Shown here piece by piece: positions 37,333-45,619 of a stretch of DNA of 64,000 nucleotides. The DNA comes from Paenibacillus endoradicis. GTDB lineage: Bacteria > Bacillota > Bacilli > Paenibacillales > Paenibacillaceae. Location of the stretch: the NCBI RefSeq assembly GCF_024721975.1, contig NZ_JANQBB010000001.1, positions 620,001 to 684,000 of the forward strand, in the 5' to 3' direction. Numbering within the stretch: the first letter of the stretch is position 1; every line of letters starts with the position of its first letter. The notes beneath the pieces were generated by a model, which saw nothing but the letters and a program-made list of their open reading frames with translations, was not told the DNA's origin and did no database searches. The translations under genes were made by a program, and so were the position numbers.

Positions 37333-37712
37333 TGAGTGATATTATTAAAGTCGGTCATATGTATCCAATGAAAGTTAATCCAAGTGCATTAACCAATAAT
37401 ACTCGTGGGCAGCAATCTTCTGACACTGCTAAGTTCTCAGATGTATTAGATGGTGCAATGTTGAAATTCAGTCATCATGCTGAACTTCGAATGGCACAAA
37501 GAGGGATTAAACTTCCAAGCGAAGGGTTAACTCAAATTAGTGAAGCAGTTGATTCAGCTGCACAAAAAGGTGCGAAAGACTCATTGATCGTCTATCGAGA
37601 CATCGCCATGATCGTGAATGTACCAACTAGAACGGTTGTGACGGCGTTAGATGGCGGACAACTCAAAAGTAATGTATTTACACAAATAGATAGTGCAATC
37701 ATCTTAAATTAG
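37332..37712 (+). CDS. Flagellar operon protein (TIGR02530-type)
   Basis: A 126-residue protein of the small flagellar-operon family found in Gram-positive motility operons between flgD and the hook gene. The core reads KFSDVLDGAMLKFSHHAELRMAQRGIKL, then SLIVYRDIAMIVNVPTRTVVTA, typical of that family. Its function is unknown. The histidine- and arginine-bearing helix and position suggest a hook-assembly accessory factor. The start overlaps the flgD stop, so translation is coupled. Confidence 0.85.
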   Translation: MSDIIKVGHMYPMKVNPSALTNNTRGQQSSDTAKFSDVLDGAMLKFSHHAELRMAQRGIKLPSEGLTQISEAVDSAAQKGAKDSLIVYRDIAMIVNVPTRTVVTALDGGQLKSNVFTQIDSAIILN

Positions 37713-37788
37713 GCTGGACCGTTAAGGGAGCCTATAGCTGTTGACCGATTGATACAGCTAATTATAAACACTTGGGAGGATTATAAGA

Positions 37789-38601
37789 ATGCTAAGATCC
37801 ATGTACTCTGGCGTTTCTGGAATGAAAGGTTTTCAAACAAAACTTGATGTCATCGGTAATAATATCGCTAACGTAAATACAGTAGGTTTCAAAGCTGGTC
37901 GAGTAATGTTCTCAGATATTTTGAGTCAAACAATGAGTGGTGTTACTGCTCCAGAAGAAGGAACTAGTGGTGGTGTTAACGCGAAACAGATCGGTCTAGG
38001 TGTAACGATCTCTGCTATTGATACTGTCCATACTCCTGGTAGTGCTATGACAACAAATACACCTACAGATTTACGTATTGATGGTGATGGATTCTTCGTA
38101 CTTTCAGCTGGAGATGGCACAGAACAGATGTTAACTAGAGCAGGTAATTTCGTACTTGATGGTAACCGTCAACTTGTAAATGGCGATGGACTTTTCGTAC
38201 TTAGTACAGATGGTACCCCAATTGTACTAGATGAAGAGATTACTGCTTTCTCTATTGGTCAAGATGGTGTTATTAATGGCGTAACTGCTGACGGGCAAGT
38301 TGAGGTGGCTCAGATTGGTGTTGTTAAAGTAGTTAATCCAGGTGGACTTGAAAAGCTTGGTGGTAGTTTGTACCGTATGACAGTGAATGCTAACCCAGAA
38401 GGTGAGATGGAAATTATCGCGCCGAATGATGCTGAACTAGGAACAGGTGCAATTATTGCTGGACAGTTAGAAATGTCTAACGTCGATCTAACTTCTGAAT
38501 TTGCTGAAATGATTATTGCTCAACGTGGTTTCCAGGCCAACTCAAGAATCATTACTACTTCCGATGAGATCTTACAAGAAGTTGTTAACCTGAAACGTTA
38601 A
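37789..38601 (+). CDS. flgE: Flagellar hook protein FlgE (FlgE/F/G family)
   Basis: The main hook subunit in bacilli, historically annotated FlgG in Bacillus. The 270-residue protein starts with LRSMYSGVSGMKGFQTKLDVIGNNIANVNTVGFK, the axial family N-terminal motif, and ends with the FAEMIIAQRGFQANSRIITTSDEILQEVVNLKR helix. It is shorter than enterobacterial FlgE, as in B. subtilis (264 residues). TTGGGAGG precedes the ATG. The 76-base gap before it contains no clear terminator. Confidence 0.93.
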   Translation: MLRSMYSGVSGMKGFQTKLDVIGNNIANVNTVGFKAGRVMFSDILSQTMSGVTAPEEGTSGGVNAKQIGLGVTISAIDTVHTPGSAMTTNTPTDLRIDGDGFFVLSAGDGTEQMLTRAGNFVLDGNRQLVNGDGLFVLSTDGTPIVLDEEITAFSIGQDGVINGVTADGQVEVAQIGVVKVVNPGGLEKLGGSLYRMTVNANPEGEMEIIAPNDAELGTGAIIAGQLEMSNVDLTSEFAEMIIAQRGFQANSRIITTSDEILQEVVNLKR

Positions 38602-38660
38602 TCACTTAAGTAGTTAATAGGGAGGTCCCATGATCTCCCTATCTATAGGAGGGTTGCCAT

Positions 38661-38888
38661 ATGATTACATTGACGCGAATTAATGGTCAAAAATTGACGA
38701 TTAACGCGCTACTTATTGAGTTGGTTGAAGAGGCTGCTGATACCGTTATTACTTTAACAACGGGAAATAAAATTGTAGTGAAAGAAAAGACTGCTGATAT
38801 TGTTAGTCTGAATCAGCAGTTTCTTCAAGCAATTGGCCTAATTGCTGCGGCCCAAAAGATTGAACATACAAAGGAGCCTTTGCGATGA
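38661..38888 (+). CDS. swrD: FlbD/SwrD family flagellar protein
   Basis: A 75-residue protein of the FlbD family, beginning ITLTRINGQKLTINALLIE and continuing with ADTVITLTTGNKIVVKEK, the conserved small beta-sheet of the family. In B. subtilis the orthologue SwrD (YlzI) increases flagellar torque and swarming. It lies between the hook gene and fliL in the same order, and overlaps fliL by four bases. AGGAGGG precedes the ATG. Confidence 0.9.
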   Translation: MITLTRINGQKLTINALLIELVEEAADTVITLTTGNKIVVKEKTADIVSLNQQFLQAIGLIAAAQKIEHTKEPLR

Positions 38889-39349
38889 AAAAGATGCTGC
38901 CATGGTTAATTACCATTCTGTTGTCAATTACATTAATTGCTATTGTTGGTTTTGTCGTGTTCGATATGATGACTGGAGATGACAAAAAGACAGCTGCAGG
39001 AAATGAACCAGTTAAAGTTGAAGTGTTAAGCGCGAAAGAACGTGTTGAAGTTACATCTACTCTTACGCAATTCAGAAGAAACCTGAAAGATCCTGAATTT
39101 GTTGTTATCATTAATTTCGCATTCCAAATGGATAACAAGAAAACAAAAGAAGGCTTTGATCAGATCTTAGATATTGAAGTTAAGCCAATAATTAGTAGAG
39201 CTTTAGCTGATATGACAGCGGAAGAGCTTAATGGATCCCAAGGTGAAGATAACCTTGAATCTAAATTGTTAAATCTTATTAATCCGATTTTACCAAAAGG
39301 AAAACTAGTTAAAGTTGAGATTACTGATTTCCTTATTTCAAAAATCTAG
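38885..39349 (+). CDS. fliL: Flagellar basal body-associated protein FliL
   Basis: FliL surrounds the stators and supports motor function. The 154-residue protein has one N-terminal membrane segment (about 6-28) and a periplasm-side domain with LTQFRRNLKDPEFVVIINFAFQMDN and a C-terminal LVKVEITDFLIS strand, typical of the family. ATG at 38885 overlaps the preceding stop (ATGA). Confidence 0.92.
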   Translation: MKKMLPWLITILLSITLIAIVGFVVFDMMTGDDKKTAAGNEPVKVEVLSAKERVEVTSTLTQFRRNLKDPEFVVIINFAFQMDNKKTKEGFDQILDIEVKPIISRALADMTAEELNGSQGEDNLESKLLNLINPILPKGKLVKVEITDFLISKI

Positions 39350-39383
39350 CTACTAGAGAATTTCCTCTAAGGAGGTGAGAGAC

Positions 39384-40385
39384 ATGGTTGATGTTTTATC
39401 TCAAAATGAGATTGATGCATTATTAGCGGCATTATCTTCAGGTGAGATGGATGCAGAGGACTTAAAAAAAGAAGAAGTTACGAAAAAAGTTAGTGTATAT
39501 GATTTTAAGAGGGCCGTTCGATTCTCGAAAGATCACATTAGAAGCTTGACTAGAATTCATGAAAACTTTGCACGGTACTTGACAACTTACTTCTCAGCTC
39601 AACTTAGAACTTTTGTTCAAATCAATGTGGTTGACGTAGAGCAGCTACCTTATGATGAATTCATCCGATCTATCCCAAAAATGACCATTCTGAACATTTT
39701 TGAGGCTGATCCTTTGGAAGGTCGTATGGTTCTAGAAGTTAATCCAAACGTAGCATATGCAATGCTAGATCGCTTGCTCGGTGGACCAGGTACAGCACCA
39801 GCGAAAATGAATTCTCTCACTGAGATTGAAACTATCGTCATGGAAAAGGTATTTTCAAGAGCATTCGAAAGCTTACAAGAGGCTTGGAAAACAGTTATTG
39901 ATATTAAGCCGAGGTTAGAAGCACTTGAAACTAATCCACAATTTATGCAAGTTGTTTCACCCAATGAAACAATTGCGTTAATCTCTTTCAGTACGAAAAT
40001 TGGTGATACAACAGGGATGATCAACTTATGTATACCACATGTCGTATTGGAACCAATTATGCCAAGATTGTCTGTACATCATTGGTTTGTATCACAGAAA
40101 AAAGAACGTATACCAGAGGAAGTTGAGATGCTTGAGCATCGAGTTAAGAAAACTAAGCTGCCAATCATAGCTGAGCTTGGTGAAGCATCGATTACAATAC
40201 AAGAATTTTTAGGTCTTGCTCAAGGTGATGTTCTAACATTAAATAAACCTGTTGATGAAGGGCTTAAAATAAGAGTTGGAGAAAAGATTAAATTTATCGG
40301 AAGTCCAGGATCAATTAAAGATCGCATCGCGATACAAATTGATGAGATTTTGAACGAAGGAGCGGAAGAAGATTATGACGAGTAA
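39384..40385 (+). CDS. fliM: Flagellar motor switch protein FliM
   Basis: The C-ring protein that binds phosphorylated CheY and sets rotation direction. The 333-residue protein begins with the CheY-binding peptide VLSQNEIDALLAAL, then has the central domain (RFSKDHIRSLTRIHENFARYLTTYFSAQLRT, GPGTAPAKMNSLTEIE) and a C-terminal FliN-like SpoA domain. GGAGG eight bases before ATG 39384 sets the start. Its 3' end overlaps fliY by 11 bases. Confidence 0.95.
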   Translation: MVDVLSQNEIDALLAALSSGEMDAEDLKKEEVTKKVSVYDFKRAVRFSKDHIRSLTRIHENFARYLTTYFSAQLRTFVQINVVDVEQLPYDEFIRSIPKMTILNIFEADPLEGRMVLEVNPNVAYAMLDRLLGGPGTAPAKMNSLTEIETIVMEKVFSRAFESLQEAWKTVIDIKPRLEALETNPQFMQVVSPNETIALISFSTKIGDTTGMINLCIPHVVLEPIMPRLSVHHWFVSQKKERIPEEVEMLEHRVKKTKLPIIAELGEASITIQEFLGLAQGDVLTLNKPVDEGLKIRVGEKIKFIGSPGSIKDRIAIQIDEILNEGAEEDYDE

Positions 40386-41604
40386 AGATTATTTGTCTCA
40401 AGAGGAAATCGATGCGTTGCTTCGTCAATCCTCAAGCGAACCTGAAGAAACGGCAGTAGTAACAGAAGCAACTTCAGAGGTCCTTCTGGAAAGTTTCCTT
40501 ACATCTATGGAACAAGATGCCTTAGGTGAAATTGGAAATATTACATTTGGTAGTGCAGCAACTGCTCTATCTACACTACTAGGTCGTAAAGTTGATATTA
40601 CTACACCTACAGTATCACTAGTACGAAAAAGTGAGCTTGGGGATGTTTTTCCTAAACCTCATGTAGCAGTAAGCGTAGAATATGTTGATGGTTTTGAAGG
40701 AATTAATTCCTTAGTAATTCGTACAAAAGACGCTCAAGTTATTGCTGATCTTATGCTTGGCGGAGAAGGAACTGTATTGAACGAGGAATTGAATGAAATT
40801 CATATTTCTGCCGTTCAAGAAGCGATGAATCAGATGATGGGTTCATCTGCAACTTCAATGTCTACTATTTTTAATAGATTAGTTAATATTTCACCACCAG
40901 GTATTAATATACTAGATGTATCTAGTGGAGATGGTTTAGATCATCTTCCTGCAGATGATATTATGATCAAAATCGCATTCCATCTGAGAATTGGTGATCT
41001 AATTGATTCAACAATTATGCAGTTATTGCCGATCTCATTTGCAAAACAAATGGTTGCTACGCTTATGGGTGATACAACGGAAGAAATAGCTGCACCAGCA
41101 CCTGTAGCGCAAGCACCAGTAGAGCAAATTGATCCACCGGTAGCACAGGCGCCACAGTACAATGAAGTGCCACAACAACATATGGCGAACGTACCACAGG
41201 TTGCTCAGCAACCACAGGAAATGTACGCACAGCCAGCGATGGGGTATGATATGCCTAATAATAACATGAATTCGAATCGTAATGTTAATGTGCAACCCGT
41301 GCAATTCGCTAATTTCAATCAAGGCAGTTTACCACACACTGATGGAACTAATCTAAATTTACTACTCGACATACCATTGAAGGTCACTGTAGAATTAGGA
41401 AGAACCCAGAAGCAAATTAAGGATATTCTTGAGTTATCTCAAGGTTCAATCATCGAGTTAGATAAACTAGCAGGTGAGCCAGTCGATATTCTTGTGAATA
41501 ACAAGCTAATCGCAAAAGGCGAAGTTGTTGTAATCGATGAAAACTTTGGTGTGCGCGTAACAGATATCGTAAGTCAATGGGACAGAATTCAAAAACTACA
41601 ATGA
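40375..41604 (+). CDS. fliY: Motor switch phosphatase FliY
   Basis: A C-ring protein found in Gram-positive bacteria that dephosphorylates CheY-P at the motor. The 409-residue protein carries an N-terminal peptide LSQEEIDALLRQ like that of FliM, then a CheC-type domain with two intact active sites of the D/S-xxx-E-xx-N form (DALGEIGN and SAVQEAMN). A Pro/Gln/Ala-rich linker at about 240-310 leads to a C-terminal FliN/SpoA domain (LLDIPLKVTVELGRTQKQIKDIL). It overlaps fliM. Confidence 0.95.
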   Translation: MTSKDYLSQEEIDALLRQSSSEPEETAVVTEATSEVLLESFLTSMEQDALGEIGNITFGSAATALSTLLGRKVDITTPTVSLVRKSELGDVFPKPHVAVSVEYVDGFEGINSLVIRTKDAQVIADLMLGGEGTVLNEELNEIHISAVQEAMNQMMGSSATSMSTIFNRLVNISPPGINILDVSSGDGLDHLPADDIMIKIAFHLRIGDLIDSTIMQLLPISFAKQMVATLMGDTTEEIAAPAPVAQAPVEQIDPPVAQAPQYNEVPQQHMANVPQVAQQPQEMYAQPAMGYDMPNNNMNSNRNVNVQPVQFANFNQGSLPHTDGTNLNLLLDIPLKVTVELGRTQKQIKDILELSQGSIIELDKLAGEPVDILVNNKLIAKGEVVVIDENFGVRVTDIVSQWDRIQKLQ

Positions 41605-41626
41605 GTGATCTCTAGGAGGAAGAAAC

Positions 41627-41989
41627 ATGGCAAATCGTATTCTAATTGTTGATGATGCTGCATTTATGAGAATGATGATACGTGATATTTTAAGCAAAAA
41701 TGGTTACGAAGTAGTAGGTGAAGCACCAGATGGTGCCCAAGCCATTGAAAAATTCAAAGAAGTAAAACCTGATCTAGTAACAATGGACATTACGATGCCT
41801 GAGATGGACGGTATATCTGCATTGAAAGAAATTCGTAAATTAGATCCAAATGCAAAAGTTATTATGTGTTCTGCGATGGGTCAACAAGCTATGGTTATTG
41901 ACGCGATCCAAGCAGGAGCAAAAGACTTTATTGTAAAACCATTCCAAGCTGATCGTGTTATTGAAGCTATTAAAAAAACGCTTGGTTAA
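41627..41989 (+). CDS. cheY: Chemotaxis response regulator CheY
   Basis: The single-domain response regulator phosphorylated by CheA and read by FliM. The 120-residue protein has the acidic pair DD (9-10), the phosphoacceptor Asp54 in DLVTMDITMPEMDG, the conserved threonine/serine region MCSAMGQQ and the Lys in FIVKPF. AGGAGGAAG precedes the ATG. It sits between fliY and fliO as in B. subtilis. Confidence 0.96.
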   Translation: MANRILIVDDAAFMRMMIRDILSKNGYEVVGEAPDGAQAIEKFKEVKPDLVTMDITMPEMDGISALKEIRKLDPNAKVIMCSAMGQQAMVIDAIQAGAKDFIVKPFQADRVIEAIKKTLG

Positions 41990-42005
41990 TGAGAGAAGGC
42001 TTAAC

Positions 42006-42620
42006 ATGTTGAAGTTAGGTTGGAAAATAACTGCATTAACAACTTTACTTACAATGTCTCTTCCTTATATCGCTGTTGCTTCTGACGGTAACAGCGAGTT
42101 AGGAGTCGGCTTGAGTAGTGGAGTTGACAAAATGGATACCGGATTCGTAGGTGAAGTTATCTGGGTATTCGTCGCGCTTGCTATTGTAATAACTCTATTA
42201 ATTTTCACAATAAAATTTCTTTCAAAGCGTAATCGTGCGTGGGGTACTGGGCGCGGTCTTCGTTCATTAGGTGGTATTAGTCTTGGTCAAAATTCTTCGA
42301 TGCAAATTATTGAAATCGCTGATCGTATCTATGTTGTTGGGGTAGGTGACCAAGTAACTCTACTCGACAAAATAGATGATTCAGAGACAGTAGCGAAAAT
42401 TATTCAAGATCTTGAATCGAAAGAACAACCGATGATTTCATTGGCAACGATGAAGGAATGGCTATCATCTAGTAAACGTTCGAAAACGGACTTCAAAGAA
42501 AATGAAACTAACATGTGGAATGAGTCTAGTTCTTTTGAAGACTTACTGCAAAGTAAGCTTGATAAACAAGCGGAACGTAAGCAGGAGTTAGAGTCACTTT
42601 TGAAAGATAATAATAAATGA
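42006..42620 (+). CDS. fliO: Flagellar biosynthesis protein FliO (FliZ)
   Basis: FliO is an accessory protein for assembling the FliP ring of the export gate; in Bacillus it is called FliZ. The 204-residue protein begins with a cleavable-looking signal sequence (LTTLLTMSLPYIAVASDG), a membrane segment at about 54-75 (VFVALAIVITLLIFTIKFL), and the family domain with LGGISLGQNSSMQIIEIADRIYVVGVGDQVTLL. The ATG at 42006 is preceded by AGAGAAGG. The longer frame from 41955 overlaps cheY and is not used. Confidence 0.9.
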   Translation: MLKLGWKITALTTLLTMSLPYIAVASDGNSELGVGLSSGVDKMDTGFVGEVIWVFVALAIVITLLIFTIKFLSKRNRAWGTGRGLRSLGGISLGQNSSMQIIEIADRIYVVGVGDQVTLLDKIDDSETVAKIIQDLESKEQPMISLATMKEWLSSSKRSKTDFKENETNMWNESSSFEDLLQSKLDKQAERKQELESLLKDNNK

Positions 42621-42634
42621 ATGGTTGATGGACA

Positions 42635-43390
42635 ATGAAAAAAAAGTGGATGCTTATCGTACCGCTGTTACTGTTTCTATTACTAACGATGGTACCGTAC
42701 GCTCACGCTGAAGCACTTCCTGATATCTCCATTAACGTTGGTGGTTCTGATGGTGAAAGTTCAGGTACAGGCACAGTAACGATACTTCTATTAATTACTG
42801 TATTGAGTATTGCACCTGCTATATTAGTTCTTATGACGAGTTTTACTAGAATTGTCATAGTACTAGGTTTCGTGAAAACCTCAATGGGTACAAGTACTGT
42901 ACCTCCATCTCAAGTTTTAGTTGGTCTAGCAATGTTCCTAACTTTCTTTATCATGGCGCCAACATTTAATCAGATCAATGAAGTAGCACTGCAACCATAT
43001 ATCCAAGGTGATATTACGCAAGAACAAGCGCTTGAAGAGGCAGCTAAACCTATGAAAGAGTTTATGTTCAAGCATACTCGCGAGAAAGATTTGTTGTTAT
43101 TTTTAGAATATACTCAAAGCGAGAAACCTGCTACTTATGATGATATACCAATTACAACTTTAATTCCCGCATATGCGATAAGCGAACTGAAAACTGCATT
43201 TCAGATGGGATTCATGATTTTTATTCCATTTCTCGTAATTGATATGATCGTAGCGAGTACGTTGATGGCGATGGGGATGATGATGTTACCTCCTATTATG
43301 ATTTCATTACCATTTAAGATCTTATTATTTATATTAGTAGACGGTTGGTATCTGATCGTTCGATCATTACTACTAAGCTTTAGTCCATAA
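42635..43390 (+). CDS. fliP: Flagellar export gate protein FliP
   Basis: A core subunit of the FliPQR export channel. The 251-residue protein has a signal peptide (MKKKWMLIVPLLLFLLLTMVPYAHA-type start) and the family signatures APAILVLMTSFTRIVIVLGF and the MGMMMLPPIMISLPFKILLFILVDGW segment near the C-terminus. It contains about four membrane helices. No strong ribosome binding site is visible, so translation is probably coupled to fliO, 14 bases upstream. Confidence 0.96.
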   Translation: MKKKWMLIVPLLLFLLLTMVPYAHAEALPDISINVGGSDGESSGTGTVTILLLITVLSIAPAILVLMTSFTRIVIVLGFVKTSMGTSTVPPSQVLVGLAMFLTFFIMAPTFNQINEVALQPYIQGDITQEQALEEAAKPMKEFMFKHTREKDLLLFLEYTQSEKPATYDDIPITTLIPAYAISELKTAFQMGFMIFIPFLVIDMIVASTLMAMGMMMLPPIMISLPFKILLFILVDGWYLIVRSLLLSFSP

Positions 43391-43411
43391 AGTTTGTGAG
43401 GAGGGAAGACA

Positions 43412-43681
43412 TTGAGTGCAGACTTCATAATTGGTCTAGCAGGAGAAGCCGTATTCACTGTCTTGAAAGCATCCGCTCCCATGCTTGTGCTAGCATTAGT
43501 AACTGGATTAGTAGTGAGTGTCTTTCAGGCGACAACCCAAATTCAAGAACAGACGTTAGCGTTTGTACCGAAGATTGTAGCTGTTTTATTGTCTGTTATT
43601 GTCTTTGGACCATGGATACTGAATACGGTTGTTGACTTCACGTATACGATATTTAGCAATTTACACCAATATATCGGTTAG
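43412..43681 (+). CDS. fliQ: Flagellar export gate protein FliQ
   Basis: A small subunit of the FliPQR gate, 89 residues with two membrane helices and the conserved SVFQATTQIQEQTLAFVPKIVAV loop between them. Translation starts at TTG 43412 behind GAGGAGGG. It is flanked by fliP and fliR in the standard order. Confidence 0.94.
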   Translation: MSADFIIGLAGEAVFTVLKASAPMLVLALVTGLVVSVFQATTQIQEQTLAFVPKIVAVLLSVIVFGPWILNTVVDFTYTIFSNLHQYIG

Positions 43682-43684
43682 GCT

Positions 43685-44485
43685 GTGAATTCGATGACAG
43701 AAGTATTTATGAATGGAGTACCTATTTTTTTGCTTATATTTTGTCGAGTAACAGCTTTTTTCGTCGTATCACCTGTTTTTTCTCATAAAACGGTGCCGTC
43801 GATTTTTAAGATAGGACTAGGTTTTTTTATCTCAGTATTTATCTTTATGATGCATGCTGATAATCAGGTGATGGTTCTTGATATACAATATGTGTTGCTA
43901 ATCATTCGTGAAGTATTAATAGGGTTAATGATGGGGTTCATTGTCTATTTATTCTTTGCATTAATGCATACAGCAGGTGGAATTATCGACATGCAGATTG
44001 GTTTTGCAATGGCGAATATTATTGATCCTGTTTCAGGAACGTCAGTTCCATTACTAGGTAATTTTAAGTATTTATTGATGTTAGTTTGTTTTCTAATGAT
44101 GAATGGACATCACTACTTGCTATCTGGTCTAATGGATAGTTATCAGTGGATACCGATAGAAAACAATTGGTTCTCGAAAATGGCAGACGGCAGTATTGCT
44201 GAGTTTATTACAAATTCAGTAGTGCTTAGCATTATCATTGGTATTCAGATCGCAGTGCCTATCATGGTAGCTATGTTTATAACTGATGTTGGTTTAGGAT
44301 TTTTAGCTAAAACAGCACCGCAATTCAATGTGTTCGTTATTGGTTTTCCAGTTAAAATCATGTTAGGTCTATTACTAATAATATTGATGTTACCTGGTAT
44401 GAGTTTAATTTTTGAAAAAGTTTTCTCAATTATGTTTAACACTTTAGAACAATTTTTCGGAGTTGTTGGTGGTCCGCCTGCATAG
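43685..44485 (+). CDS. fliR: Flagellar export gate protein FliR
   Basis: The third FliPQR gate subunit, 266 residues with about six hydrophobic segments and the conserved GGIIDMQIGFAMANIIDPVSG and FLAKTAPQFNVFVIGFPVKI regions. The start is GTG 43685, or possibly ATG 43694; neither has a strong ribosome binding site, so coupling to fliQ three bases upstream is likely. Confidence 0.94.
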   Translation: MNSMTEVFMNGVPIFLLIFCRVTAFFVVSPVFSHKTVPSIFKIGLGFFISVFIFMMHADNQVMVLDIQYVLLIIREVLIGLMMGFIVYLFFALMHTAGGIIDMQIGFAMANIIDPVSGTSVPLLGNFKYLLMLVCFLMMNGHHYLLSGLMDSYQWIPIENNWFSKMADGSIAEFITNSVVLSIIIGIQIAVPIMVAMFITDVGLGFLAKTAPQFNVFVIGFPVKIMLGLLLIILMLPGMSLIFEKVFSIMFNTLEQFFGVVGGPPA

Positions 44486-44500
44486 ATTGGAGGCAATTTC

Positions 44501-45601
44501 GTGCAAAAATATGCATTACATCTTGATTTACAACTATTCAATCAAGAGAAAACAGAAAAAGCTACTCCTAAGAAAGTTTCTGATGAACGTAAAAAAGGTC
44601 AAGTTGCTAAATCACAAGAATTACCGGCAGCACTAATTCTTACTTTAGTATTTGCATCATTTATGATGATTGGTGGATATTACAAAACGCATTTCATGAG
44701 ATTATTCAATAATCTATTTGAAAATTGGTTGACGTTAGAATTAACTGCTGGCAATCTAGGTGATTTCTTTGTCTCTATTATGTTAGAAATATTGATTCTA
44801 TTAGCACCAATTTTCGTAATTGTCATGTTAGTTGGAGTCATAGGAAACGTTGTACAGTTCGGTTTTCTTTTGACCGGTGAACCACTGCAACCAAAGTTTA
44901 GTAAGTTGAATCCGTTGGAAGGGTTCAAACGGATATTTTCAATGCGGAGCCTTGTTGAGTTTGCGAAGAGTTTACTTAAAGTTACGATTATTGGCGTGAT
45001 GGTTTATACTATTATTTCCGGAGAATGGGTAACGATACAAGGATTAGCATTACAACCGCTAGATATCGTATTCGCTTATGCAGCTTCACTAGTAATTCGT
45101 CTAGGTATTACTATTGGTGCCATTCTAGTTGTGCTAGCATTACTAGATTTCATGTATCAGAAATATGAACATGCAAAAAGTTTGAAAATGTCTAAACAAG
45201 ATATTAAAGAAGAACATAAAAAATCAGAAGGTGACCCTTTAATTAAAAGTAAAATTCGAGAGAAGCAATTAAGAATGGCAATTTCTCGTATGATGCAAGA
45301 AATTCCTAATGCTGATGTCGTCATAACAAACCCGACACACTTTGCTGTTGCACTAAAGTATGATTCTTCTAACATGGAGGCACCAAAAGTTATCGCTAAA
45401 GGAAAGGATCATCTCGCGCTCAAAATTCGTGAGGTTGCAAAGGAGCATGGTGTCATTACAATGGAAAATAAGCCGCTAGCTAGAGCACTGTACAGTCAAG
45501 CTGAGATAGGAGACTCTATACCAGCTGACTTATTCCAAGCTGTAGCTGAAGTATTGGCATATGTATATAAGCTTAAAGGTAACAAACAAAATCGGAAGTA
45601 A
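44501..45601 (+). CDS. flhB: Flagellar export switch protein FlhB
   Basis: A membrane component of the export gate that changes substrate specificity from hook to filament. The 366-residue protein has the N-terminal EKTEKATPKKVSDERKKGQVAKS motif and four membrane segments. Its cytoplasmic domain contains the self-cleavage sequence NPTH (in VVITNPTHFAVALKYD), then VIAKGKDHLALKIREVAKEHGV. This is the full-length FlhB; the short YlqH at 6448 lacks NPTH. Translation starts at GTG 44501 after TTGGAGG. Confidence 0.95.
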   Translation: MQKYALHLDLQLFNQEKTEKATPKKVSDERKKGQVAKSQELPAALILTLVFASFMMIGGYYKTHFMRLFNNLFENWLTLELTAGNLGDFFVSIMLEILILLAPIFVIVMLVGVIGNVVQFGFLLTGEPLQPKFSKLNPLEGFKRIFSMRSLVEFAKSLLKVTIIGVMVYTIISGEWVTIQGLALQPLDIVFAYAASLVIRLGITIGAILVVLALLDFMYQKYEHAKSLKMSKQDIKEEHKKSEGDPLIKSKIREKQLRMAISRMMQEIPNADVVITNPTHFAVALKYDSSNMEAPKVIAKGKDHLALKIREVAKEHGVITMENKPLARALYSQAEIGDSIPADLFQAVAEVLAYVYKLKGNKQNRK

Positions 45602-45619
45602 CTAGGGGGTGGGACCATC